From assembly GCA_963772645.1 (NCBI GenBank), contig CAVYYD010000002.1:124001-188000 (forward strand): 64,000 nucleotides of DNA, read 5' to 3'. This document shows, one piece after another, positions 1 through 7,624 of this stretch. Under the pieces are notes generated by a model. The model worked only from the letters and a program-made list of their open reading frames with translations, ran no database searches and was not told the DNA's origin. Position numbers and translations under genes: made by a program. The stretch is from DASSQJ01 sp963772645 (GTDB taxonomy: Bacteria; Actinomycetota; Actinomycetes; Actinomycetales; Dermatophilaceae). Position 1 is the first letter of the stretch. Every line of letters begins with the position of its first letter.

Positions 1-24
1 ACCCGCGGCCGCCCGAGCGACTGA
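1..24 (+). CDS. 3' end of an upstream gene (possibly ybeY)
   Basis: A reading frame open from the window edge ends TRGRPSD followed by TGA at 22-24, 16 nt before the corC start. In actinobacteria the gene before corC-era is usually ybeY, the rRNA-processing endoribonuclease. Only seven residues are visible, so the identity rests on expected gene order and not on sequence. Confidence 0.35.
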   Translation, partial: TRGRPSD

Positions 25-40
25 GCCTGCGAGCCCTTCG

Positions 41-1330
41 ATGACCCGGCTCGTCCTCGCGGCGGCGCTCGCCACCCTCCTCGCCTTCCTCATCTCGATG
101 GCCGAGTCCGCCCTCCAGCGGATGTCCCGGGTGCGTGCCGAGGAGCTCGAGGACGAGGGGCGCCCCGGGGCCGGTGCCCTCGTCCGGGTCGTCGGCGACA
201 CCGCGGCCTATCTCTCGGTGCTCTCGTTCCTGCGCGTCATCGCGGAGTCGACGGCGGCGGTCATGGTCACCCTCGCTGCGGTGGAGCACGTCGACGGGAC
301 GTGGCAGCCGTTCCTCGTGGCCATCGGGGTCATGGCCCTCATCTCGTTCGCCGTGGTCGGCGTCTCGCCCGGAACCCTGGGGCGGCAGCACAGCACGGCC
401 GTCGCCCTCGTCGCGGCGCCGCTGGCGATCTGGCTGCGGCGCGTGCTCGGCCCGTTCTCCCGGCTCCTCATCGCGCTGACCAACGCCGTCACCCCGGGCA
501 AGGGGTTCCGGGACGGGCCGTTCGAGAGCGAGTCCGAGCTGCGCGACCTCGTCGACGTGGCCCGGGAGAACCGGCTCATCGAGGCCGACGAGCGGGCCAT
601 GATCCACTCGGTCTTCGAGCTCGGCGACACCCTGGCCCGCGAGGTCATGGTCCCGCGCACCGACATGGTCGCCATCGACGAGGACCGGGTGAACCGGCAG
701 GCGATGAGCCTGTTCCTCCGCTCCGGGTTCTCCCGCATCCCGGTGGTCGGCGACGGGATGGACGACGTCGTCGGGCTGCTCTACCTCAAGGACGTCATGC
801 GCCGGCTCAACGCCGACCCCGAGGCCGCCTCGCAGCCGGTGACCGCGCTGATGCGGCCGCCGCGCTTCGTCCCGGACAGCAAGCCGGTCGACGACCTGCT
901 CCGGGAGATGCAGCTCGAGCAGACCCACCTTGCCGTGGTGGTCGACGAGTACGGCGGCACGGCCGGGATCGTGACGATCGAGGACATCCTGGAGGAGATC
1001 GTCGGGGAGATCACCGACGAGTACGACCGGGAGGCCCCCGAGGTCGAGGACCTCGGCGAGGGCCGGACCCGGGTCGCGGCGACGATGCACGTCGACGACC
1101 TGGCCGACCTCCTCGACGTCGACCTCGAGGAGGACGAGGTCGACACGGTCGGCGGGCTGATCGCCAAGACGATCGGGAAGGTGCCGATCCTCGGGTCGAC
1201 GTGCGAGGTGGCCGGGCTGCGGCTCACCGCCGAACGGATGCACGGGCGGCGGCACCGGATCGCGACGGTGCTCGTCGAGCGGGTCGAGGCGCCGGTCGAC
1301 CAGGACCACGTGGAGGAGCGGGCCGGATGA
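41..1330 (+). CDS. CNNM/CorC-type membrane protein with CBS pair
   Basis: A 429-aa protein of the hemolysin-C/CorC family, linked to magnesium or cobalt efflux and membrane homeostasis. The N-terminal ~150 residues are a DUF21 transmembrane region with several hydrophobic helices. A CBS pair follows at about 200-325 (VPRTDMVAI... and DEYGGTAGIVTIEDILEEIVGEI), then a CorC/HlyC C-terminal domain at about 340-415. Length is normal for the family. Its stop overlaps the era start by four bases (ATGA), so the two are translationally coupled in the common ybeY-corC-era arrangement. Confidence 0.9.
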   Translation: MTRLVLAAALATLLAFLISMAESALQRMSRVRAEELEDEGRPGAGALVRVVGDTAAYLSVLSFLRVIAESTAAVMVTLAAVEHVDGTWQPFLVAIGVMALISFAVVGVSPGTLGRQHSTAVALVAAPLAIWLRRVLGPFSRLLIALTNAVTPGKGFRDGPFESESELRDLVDVARENRLIEADERAMIHSVFELGDTLAREVMVPRTDMVAIDEDRVNRQAMSLFLRSGFSRIPVVGDGMDDVVGLLYLKDVMRRLNADPEAASQPVTALMRPPRFVPDSKPVDDLLREMQLEQTHLAVVVDEYGGTAGIVTIEDILEEIVGEITDEYDREAPEVEDLGEGRTRVAATMHVDDLADLLDVDLEEDEVDTVGGLIAKTIGKVPILGSTCEVAGLRLTAERMHGRRHRIATVLVERVEAPVDQDHVEERAG

Positions 1331-2259
1331 GCGAGCACGACCAGGAGCACGGGTACGTCGCGGGGTTCGCCTGCTTCGTGGGCCGGCCGAACGCCGGCAA
1401 GTCCACCCTGACCAACGCCCTCGTGGGCCACAAGGTGGCGATCACCTCGAGCAAGCCGCAGACGACGCGGCACGCGATCCGGGGGATCGTCACCACCGAC
1501 GCCAGCCAGCTCGTCCTCGTCGACACCCCGGGCCTGCACAAGCCCCGGACCCTGCTCGGCGAGCGCCTCAACGACCTCGTCCGGGAGACCCTGCTCGAGG
1601 TCGACGTCATCGGGTTCTGCCTGCCGGCCGACCAGCGGATCGGGCCGGGCGACCAGTTCATCGCCCGCGAGCTCGCCGAGGTGGGACGCGGCCGGCGCAC
1701 GCCGGTCGTCGCCATCGCCACGAAGTCCGACACCGTCGACCGGCAGCGGCTCGCGGAGCACCTCATCGCGATCGACCGGCTCGGTGACTGGGCGGAGATC
1801 ATCCCGTGCTCGGCCACCCGCGGCGACCAGGTCGAGGAGGTCGCCCAGGTCCTCGCCTCACACCTGCCGCCCTCGCCGGCCCCGCTCTACCCCGACGGGG
1901 TCCTCACCGACGAGCCGGAGGCGGTGATGATCGCCGAGCTCGTCCGCGAGGCCGCGCTCGAGGGGGTCCGTGACGAGCTGCCGCACAGCCTCGCCGTGGT
2001 CGTCGAGGAGATGGTCCCGCGCGAGGGGCGCCCCGAGGACGACCCGCTCCTCGACGTGCGCGTCAACGTCTTCGTCGAGCGGGCCAGCCAGAAGGCGATC
2101 GTCATCGGCCGGGGCGGCTCACGCCTGCGCGAGGTCGGCACGAACGCCCGGCGCGGCATCGAGGCCCTGCTCGGCCAGCGGGTGCACCTCGACCTGCACG
2201 TCAAGGTGGCCAAGGACTGGCAGCGCGACCCCCGCCAGCTGCAGCGCCTCGGCTTCTGA
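1327..2259 (+). CDS. era: GTPase Era
   Basis: A 310-aa essential GTPase that binds the 3' end of 16S rRNA during 30S assembly. The G1 loop GRPNAGKST lies at residues 19-27, G3 is DTPG near 63, and G4 is TKSD. A C-terminal KH domain contains VIGRGGSRLREVG. The ATG overlaps the corC stop, which fixes the start and implies one operon. The frame stays open upstream inside corC, but that stretch is not coding. Confidence 0.96.
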   Translation: MSEHDQEHGYVAGFACFVGRPNAGKSTLTNALVGHKVAITSSKPQTTRHAIRGIVTTDASQLVLVDTPGLHKPRTLLGERLNDLVRETLLEVDVIGFCLPADQRIGPGDQFIARELAEVGRGRRTPVVAIATKSDTVDRQRLAEHLIAIDRLGDWAEIIPCSATRGDQVEEVAQVLASHLPPSPAPLYPDGVLTDEPEAVMIAELVREAALEGVRDELPHSLAVVVEEMVPREGRPEDDPLLDVRVNVFVERASQKAIVIGRGGSRLREVGTNARRGIEALLGQRVHLDLHVKVAKDWQRDPRQLQRLGF

Positions 2260-2282
2260 GCGAGGCGCCGTCCCGGCGCTGC

Positions 2283-2993
2283 TCAGAGGGCGCCGCTACC
2301 GATCAGCGCGATCGCCTGGGCCCGGCCGCGGGCCCCGAGCCGGCGGACGATCTCGGCGATCTCCGCCGACACCGTCCGCTCCGAGACGTGCAGGGCACGG
2401 GCGATCTCACGGTCGCTCGAGCCCTCGGTGAGCATCAGGCCGATGTCGACCATCCGCCGGGTGAACGGGGGCTCCTCGTCCTCGGGGACGGCGGGGCGGC
2501 TCGCCGCCCACGTCGTCTCGAAGCAGCGGGCGGCCTCGGTGACGACGGGGGCGTTCGTGCTCGCGAACACCTGCCCGGCCAGGGCATGGCCGCGGGGCGC
2601 GCCGACGAAGAGGGTCGTGCGGTCGAGCAGGAGCATCGGCGCGACGACCGGCCCCACCCGCAGGTAGGGGTGGTGGTGGCTGGAGAGCATCGGCAGGCGC
2701 CGGAGGGTGGGGGCGGTCGTGACGTACCGGACGTCCACGCCCCGGTGCCGCCGGTCGAGCAGGCCGCGGGCGGAACGCACCTCCGGCCAGGTCGGCAGGT
2801 GGGTCATGTGCCAGACGCTGGTGCGCACCTCGGAACCCACCGCCTGGGCCTGTTCGGCGAGCAGCGCGTCGACGTCGCCGACCCGGGCGAACCGGGGGTC
2901 GCCGGCGACGGCCAGACCGTGCACCCAGCGGAAGAAGGCGGGTGGGTCCGAACCCGGGCCGCCGGGACCGGCGGGACCGGCGGTGGCGGTCAT
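2283..2993 (-). CDS. LuxR-type HTH regulator (first of a tandem pair, distal)
   Basis: A 236-aa protein with a C-terminal LuxR/GerE helix-turn-helix (SDREIARALHVSERTVSAEI, about residues 190-225). The N-terminal ~170 residues have no receiver-domain signature and may sense a ligand or act as a TrmB-like effector domain. Its paralogue ends one nucleotide upstream, so the two form an operon and probably arose by tandem duplication. It converges with era. The target is unknown. Confidence 0.8.
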   Translation of the reverse strand: MTATAGPAGPGGPGSDPPAFFRWVHGLAVAGDPRFARVGDVDALLAEQAQAVGSEVRTSVWHMTHLPTWPEVRSARGLLDRRHRGVDVRYVTTAPTLRRLPMLSSHHHPYLRVGPVVAPMLLLDRTTLFVGAPRGHALAGQVFASTNAPVVTEAARCFETTWAASRPAVPEDEEPPFTRRMVDIGLMLTEGSSDREIARALHVSERTVSAEIAEIVRRLGARGRAQAIALIGSGAL

Positions 2994-2994
2994 G

Positions 2995-3675
2995 TCAGGC
3001 TGCCCCGGCGAGCATCGCGACGGCGTGGCCGCGGCTGCGGGCGCCGAGCCAGGTGACGACGCGGCGGACCTCGGCCGAGACGGTGCGCTCGCTGACCCCG
3101 AGCGCAGCGGCGATCTCCTTGTCGGCGGCGCCGTCGAGCAGGTGCAGGGCGACCTGGGTCGTGCGGGGAGGGAGCGGGGACCGGCCGACCGCCTCCTCGG
3201 CCGGCACCGCCGAGTCCCAGACCTGGAGGAAGGCCTGCCGGGCCCGCTCCAGGAGCAGGGGGTCCTCGGTGCGCCAGAAGGTGAAGGCGATCCGGGTGCC
3301 GAGCGGGCCGGAGAAGAAGGCCGCGGAGTCCGAGTAGAGCATGGGCGCGGGCACCGGGCCGACCCGCAGCGGGTCGCTGAGACAGAGGTGCAGGGGGGAG
3401 CGGCGCAGGGCTGCGCGCGGGACGACCAGGCGCAGGTCCGTCCCGCGGCGTCGGCTCTCCTCGTTGAGCCGGGTCGTGGCCCGGATGCCGCGCAGCGTCA
3501 GGGTGTACTGCATGTTCCACACCCGGGGGTGGTACGCGTCGCCGAACTCGCAGAGGTGGTCGACGGCGAGGTCCTCGCCGCCGACGAGCCGGAGCCGGGG
3601 GTCGCCGTCGAGCATCAGGGAGGCCACCTCGTCGAAGAAGGGGGCCACGTCGTCCGCGGCCTTCTCGACCCCCAC
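2995..3675 (-). CDS. LuxR-type HTH regulator (second of the pair, proximal)
   Basis: A 226-aa paralogue of the downstream gene, with the same layout and a C-terminal HTH (ADKEIAAALGVSERTVSAEV). The GTG start is chosen because GGGAGGAG lies six bases upstream; the longer open frame upstream runs through the asd gene and is a shadow. The shared central pattern (LRVGPVPAPMLYSDSAAFFSGPLG here, LRVGPVVAPMLLLDRTTLFVGAPRG in the partner) supports duplication. It is divergent from asd. Confidence 0.78.
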   Translation of the reverse strand: MGVEKAADDVAPFFDEVASLMLDGDPRLRLVGGEDLAVDHLCEFGDAYHPRVWNMQYTLTLRGIRATTRLNEESRRRGTDLRLVVPRAALRRSPLHLCLSDPLRVGPVPAPMLYSDSAAFFSGPLGTRIAFTFWRTEDPLLLERARQAFLQVWDSAVPAEEAVGRSPLPPRTTQVALHLLDGAADKEIAAALGVSERTVSAEVRRVVTWLGARSRGHAVAMLAGAA

Positions 3676-3821
3676 CGCTGCTCCTCCCGCTCGTCGGCTG
3701 CGAGTTCTCGCAACCACGCTGGTGCTCTGCGCCTCCCCGCTCCACAGTAGTGGGACGAGACGGCTCGCGGCCTGAGAGGGCCGCCTCGCCGGGGTCTCGT
3801 CCGTCCGGGAGGGGAGAAACG

Positions 3822-3869
3822 GACGTGGCCGGGCGTGTGATCCAGGGGTGGTGAGCGCCCGGCCACGTC
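3822..3869. repeat. Perfect 14-bp inverted repeat between divergent genes
   Basis: The arms GACGTGGCCGGGCG (3822-3835) and its exact complement (3856-3869) flank a 20-nt loop. It looks like a terminator stem, yet it lies between the divergently transcribed LuxR pair and asd, where no terminator is needed. No T-rich tract follows. Confidence 0.7.
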
Positions 3870-3915
3870 GCCGGCCCGGATGCTGGGCCGCGCGGTCCGC
3901 GCCGACGCCGCTGCC

Positions 3916-3921
3916 TAGACT
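3916..3921 (+). promoter_or_regulatory. -10 box of asd, probably leaderless
   Basis: TAGACT lies exactly 7 nt before the asd ATG, so transcription would begin at or next to the start codon. No Shine-Dalgarno sequence precedes the ATG, which agrees with a leaderless mRNA. No clear -35 was identified. Confidence 0.6.
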
Positions 3922-3928
3922 TGCCGGC

Positions 3929-4963
3929 ATGCGAGTCGGAGTCGTCGGAGCCACGGGCCAGGTCGGTGGCGTCATGCGCACCCTGCTGCGGGAGCGGCAG
4001 GTGCCGGTGGAGCAGGTGCGGTTCTTCGCGTCGGCCCGCTCGGCCGGGGCGAACCTGCCGTGGGGTGACACCGAGGTGGTCGTCGAGGACACCGCGACGG
4101 CCGACTTCTCCGGCCTCGATGTCGTCCTCTTCTCCGCCGGGGGCGGCACGAGCCGGGAGTGGGCACCCCGGGTCGCCGAGTCCGGCGCCGTCGTCGTCGA
4201 CAACTCCAGCGCCTGGCGCCGCGACCCCGAGGTGCCGCTCGTCGTCTCCGAGGTCAACCCCGAGGACCTGGACTCCATCCCGCGGGGCATCGTCGCCAAC
4301 CCGAACTGCACGACAATGGCCGCGATGCCGGTCCTCAAGCCGCTGCACGACCACGCAGGCCTGGTGCGGCTGCGGGTCAGCAGCTACCAGGCGGTCTCCG
4401 GCTCCGGCGGCAAGGGGCTGGCCGAGCTCGACGGCCAGCTGCGCGCCGGGTACGCCGCGGGCGACCCCAAGGACCTCGCCCTCGACGGCTCGGCGCTCGA
4501 CCTGCCCGACCCCGCCGTCTACGCGGTGCCGATCGGCTTCAACGTCGTGCCGCTCGCAGGGTCGCTCGTCGATGACGGCACGCTCGAGACCGACGAGGAG
4601 CAGAAGCTGCGCCACGAGTCGCGCAAGATCCTCCACCTGCCCGAGCTGCCCGTCTCCGGGACCTGCGTGCGGGTGCCCGTGTTCACCGGGCACAGCCTGG
4701 CCGTGCACGCCGAGTTCGACCGTGAGATCGCGCCCGACGAGGCGGTCACCCTCCTGGCCCAGGCCCCCGGTGTCGTCGTGACGAACGTCCCCAACCCGCT
4801 CCAGGCCACGGGGCGCGACGAGGTCTTCGTCGGCCGGGTCCGGCGCGACCAGGCGGCCCCCGAGGGCAGGGGGCTGAGCCTCTTCGTCGTCGGCGACAAC
4901 CTGCGCAAGGGCGCCGCGCTCAACGCCGTGCAGATCCTCGAGGAGCTGGTCCGGCGCGGCTGA
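3929..4963 (+). CDS. asd: Aspartate-semialdehyde dehydrogenase
   Basis: A 344-aa enzyme that makes aspartate semialdehyde from aspartyl phosphate with NADPH, the branch point to lysine/diaminopimelate, threonine and methionine. The N-terminal Rossmann motif GATGQVGG is at 7-14. The catalytic Cys is C127 in NPNCTTMA, and GHSLAVHAEF supplies the C-terminal active-site His. The ATG is chosen because the family begins at MRVGVVGATG; upstream in-frame residues are intergenic. The usual actinobacterial partner aspartokinase (ask) is not next to it. Confidence 0.95.
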   Translation: MRVGVVGATGQVGGVMRTLLRERQVPVEQVRFFASARSAGANLPWGDTEVVVEDTATADFSGLDVVLFSAGGGTSREWAPRVAESGAVVVDNSSAWRRDPEVPLVVSEVNPEDLDSIPRGIVANPNCTTMAAMPVLKPLHDHAGLVRLRVSSYQAVSGSGGKGLAELDGQLRAGYAAGDPKDLALDGSALDLPDPAVYAVPIGFNVVPLAGSLVDDGTLETDEEQKLRHESRKILHLPELPVSGTCVRVPVFTGHSLAVHAEFDREIAPDEAVTLLAQAPGVVVTNVPNPLQATGRDEVFVGRVRRDQAAPEGRGLSLFVVGDNLRKGAALNAVQILEELVRRG

Positions 4964-5029
4964 GCGGGCGCGGCCGGCCCACCGGCGCGTCGGGGGCCGC
5001 CTGGGGCGCCCGGGCCGGACCCCCCCGGG

Positions 5030-6991
5030 TCACCGGGTGCGGCGCCAGACCGACTCCTGCGTGCTCGGCCCGGGCTCCCAGTCGGCGATCCACGGGCCGG
5101 TGCCCTCGCTGGGGTCCAGGACGCCCTCCTCGAGCCAGGTCAGGTCGCCGGCGAGCACGTCCTGGGCCAGGCGCCGGTCGACGTCGTCGGTGTTCGTCCA
5201 CAACGCGTCGAAGAGGGCGTCGACCCGCAGCCGGGACTGCGCACAGAACGCGTCGGCGAGCCGCTGGGCCGACTGCCCCCTGGCCGGTTCCTCGACCCGG
5301 ATCATCTCGGCCCGCACGCACGCGGCCGTCATCGCGAAGAGCTCGGCGCCGATGTCGACGACCCGCCCGAGGAACCGCTGGTGGTGCTCCATCGCGGCCT
5401 GCCAGCGTGACATCCCGTAGAAGGTCTGGCGGGCCAGCCGGCGCGAGGACCGCTCGACGTAGCGCAGGTGCCGGGCGAGCGGGCCGAACTCCGCGAACGA
5501 GGTGGGCATCGCCCCGGGCCCGGTCACCAGCTGGGGGAGCCACCTGGCGTAGAAGCCGCTGGCGCCGGCGGCGGCGCGCGCCTTGGCCTGCAGGTCGGCA
5601 TCGGCCGAGGCGAGGTCGCCGGCGGCCTTGAGGTGCTCGTCGACCGCCTCGCGGGCGATGAGCAGGTGCATGATCTCGCTCGAGCCCTCGAAGATCCGGT
5701 TGATCCGCATGTCCCGCATCAGCTGCTCGGCCGGCACCGCCCGCTCGCCGCGGGCTCGCAGCGACGCGGCCGTCTCGTAGCCGCGCCCGCCGCGGACCTG
5801 GACGAGCTCGTCGGCGACGGTCCACGCCATCTCGCTGGCCCACAGCTTGGCGAGGGCGGCCTCGATCCGGATGTCGGTCTCGCCGGCGTCGGCGAGCGCG
5901 CAGGAGAGCTCCACGACGGACTCCAGGCCGAAGGCGGTCGCCGCGATGAACGCGATCTTCCCGGCGACGGCCTCGTGGCGGCCGACCGGCTGGCCCCACT
6001 GGACCCGCTCGGTGGACCACTCGCGGGCGATCTTCAGCGACCACTTCGCCGCGGCGGAGCACAGCGCGGGGATGGACAGCCGGCCCGCGTTGAGCGTGGT
6101 GAGGGCGATCCGCAGCCCGTCGCCCTCCCCGCCGAGGCGGTTCTCGACCGGCACCCGGACCTGGTGCAGCCGGGTCAGGCCGTTCTCGATCCCGCGCAGG
6201 CCCATGAAGCTGTTGCGACGCTCGACGGTGATGCCCTCGCTGTCGCCCTCGACGACGAACGCCGTGATGCCGCCGCGCCCGCCCGCGTGCTTCGGCACCC
6301 GGGCCATGACGACGAGGAGCTCGGCGACGACGCCGTTGGTCGTCCACAGCTTGACGCCGTCGAGCAGGTAGGCGCTCCCGTCCTCGGTGGGGGTGGCCGT
6401 GCTCTCCATCCGGGCCGGGTCGGAGCCGACGTCGGGCTCGGTGAGCAGGAAGGCGGAGATGGCGCCCTCGGCGCAGCGGGGCAGGAACCGCTGCTTCTGC
6501 TCCTCGGTGCCGACGAGCTTGACCGGCTCGGGCACCCCGATCGACTGGTGCGCCGAGAGCAGGGCCCCGAGCGAGGGGTGCACGGAGCCGACGAGCATGA
6601 GCGCCCGGCCGTACGAGCGCATCGTCAGGCCCAGGCCGCCGTACTCGCGGGGGATCTTCATCCCGAAGGCGCCGATCTCGGCGAGGGCGCGCACCGCCTC
6701 GTCCGGCACGGTCGCCTCCCGCTCGATCCGCTCCCCGTCGATGCCTTCGCAGATCTCGCGCAGCCGGGCGAGGAAGGCCTCGCCCCGGGCCTCGTCCTCG
6801 GGGTCCGGGCGCGGGTGGGGGTGGACCAGGTCGAGGTCGAAGCGGCCGAGGTAGAGCTGCTTGCCGAAGCTCGGCCGGGTCCACCGGCTCTCACGGGCCT
6901 CCTCGGCGACCTGTCGGGCCTCGCGCTCCGAGGGACCCCGGCCGGCGTTCCGGCCGGCGGGTTGGGCCGTCGTCTCCGTGCTCGGGCTCAT
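5030..6991 (-). CDS. Long acyl-CoA dehydrogenase (VLCAD/ACAD9-like)
   Basis: A 653-aa flavoprotein for the first step of fatty-acid beta-oxidation. The acyl-CoA dehydrogenase N-terminal, middle (LTEPDVGSDPARMESTA) and C-terminal domains occupy about residues 85-455. The catalytic-base region is NRIFEGSSEIMHLLI, with Glu in the IFEG position. A C-terminal extension of about 190 residues matches the very-long-chain subtype, not the ~380-aa short forms. The ATG at 6991 is preferred because GAGGAG sits 7 nt upstream; an ATG 30 nt earlier has a poor ribosome site. It is divergent from the acyl-CoA-binding protein gene, a sensible functional partner. Confidence 0.9.
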   Translation of the reverse strand: MSPSTETTAQPAGRNAGRGPSEREARQVAEEARESRWTRPSFGKQLYLGRFDLDLVHPHPRPDPEDEARGEAFLARLREICEGIDGERIEREATVPDEAVRALAEIGAFGMKIPREYGGLGLTMRSYGRALMLVGSVHPSLGALLSAHQSIGVPEPVKLVGTEEQKQRFLPRCAEGAISAFLLTEPDVGSDPARMESTATPTEDGSAYLLDGVKLWTTNGVVAELLVVMARVPKHAGGRGGITAFVVEGDSEGITVERRNSFMGLRGIENGLTRLHQVRVPVENRLGGEGDGLRIALTTLNAGRLSIPALCSAAAKWSLKIAREWSTERVQWGQPVGRHEAVAGKIAFIAATAFGLESVVELSCALADAGETDIRIEAALAKLWASEMAWTVADELVQVRGGRGYETAASLRARGERAVPAEQLMRDMRINRIFEGSSEIMHLLIAREAVDEHLKAAGDLASADADLQAKARAAAGASGFYARWLPQLVTGPGAMPTSFAEFGPLARHLRYVERSSRRLARQTFYGMSRWQAAMEHHQRFLGRVVDIGAELFAMTAACVRAEMIRVEEPARGQSAQRLADAFCAQSRLRVDALFDALWTNTDDVDRRLAQDVLAGDLTWLEEGVLDPSEGTGPWIADWEPGPSTQESVWRRTR

Positions 6992-7100
6992 CGTCGTGCT
7001 CCTCGTCTCGGGGGCCTCCATCCTGCCCCGGGACGGGGCCGGTGGCGAGAGGTGGCGGACCAGGCGCCGCCACCGGGGGTGGGCGGCCTATGGTGGCGGG

Positions 7101-7358
7101 ATGGCTGGTACCGACGCGGACTTCGAGGCCGCGGTCGCCTCGGTCTCCGCGCTCACGCAGGACCCGGGCAACGAGACGAAGCTGCGGCTCTACGCTCTGT
7201 ACAAGCAGGCGACCGAGGGCGACGTCACGGGCCGTCGGCCCGGCTTCACCAACCCGGTGGGTCGCGCCAAGCACGACGCGTGGGCGTCGGTGCAGGGCAT
7301 GGATGCCGCCTCGGCCCGGGCCGAGTACGTCGCGCTGGCCCGTGGCCTCACCGGCTAG
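7101..7358 (+). CDS. Acyl-CoA-binding protein
   Basis: An 85-aa four-helix acyl-CoA-binding protein that buffers and carries long-chain acyl-CoA esters in the cytosol. Family motifs are visible: LRLYALYKQATEGDV and the PGFTNPVGRAKHDAW stretch with the conserved aromatic and lysine residues. Length equals the eukaryotic family standard. TATGGT lies just before the ATG and no ribosome site is obvious, so it may be leaderless. It is divergent from the acyl-CoA dehydrogenase gene across about 110 bp. Confidence 0.92.
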   Translation: MAGTDADFEAAVASVSALTQDPGNETKLRLYALYKQATEGDVTGRRPGFTNPVGRAKHDAWASVQGMDAASARAEYVALARGLTG

Positions 7359-7624
7359 CTGTACCGGGGTCTGCTCCGACGCCCACCGGTCGACGACGGC
7401 GTCGCGGTATCCGAGAGCCGGGTGAGCAGATGGACGGGGAGCGTCAACGACACGGAAACCACTGTCCTGCAACGCGGCCCGCATCTGCAGCCGAGATTTC
7501 GTTGACCAGGCAACGGAATTCGTGCAGGCCGCACCCCTTCCGGAAATCATGTTGCCCCGGATAGTCTCCAAGTCCCGTCTGTGCAAGGACAGTGTGCGGG
7601 CGCAGGAAAATCCTTGGAGGACAC

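Noticed and set aside
5468..7564. A ~700-codon plus-strand frame across the acyl-CoA dehydrogenase
   Set aside because: It is low-complexity (Asp/Gly/Ala/Arg), lies opposite a convincing enzyme and runs over its promoter.
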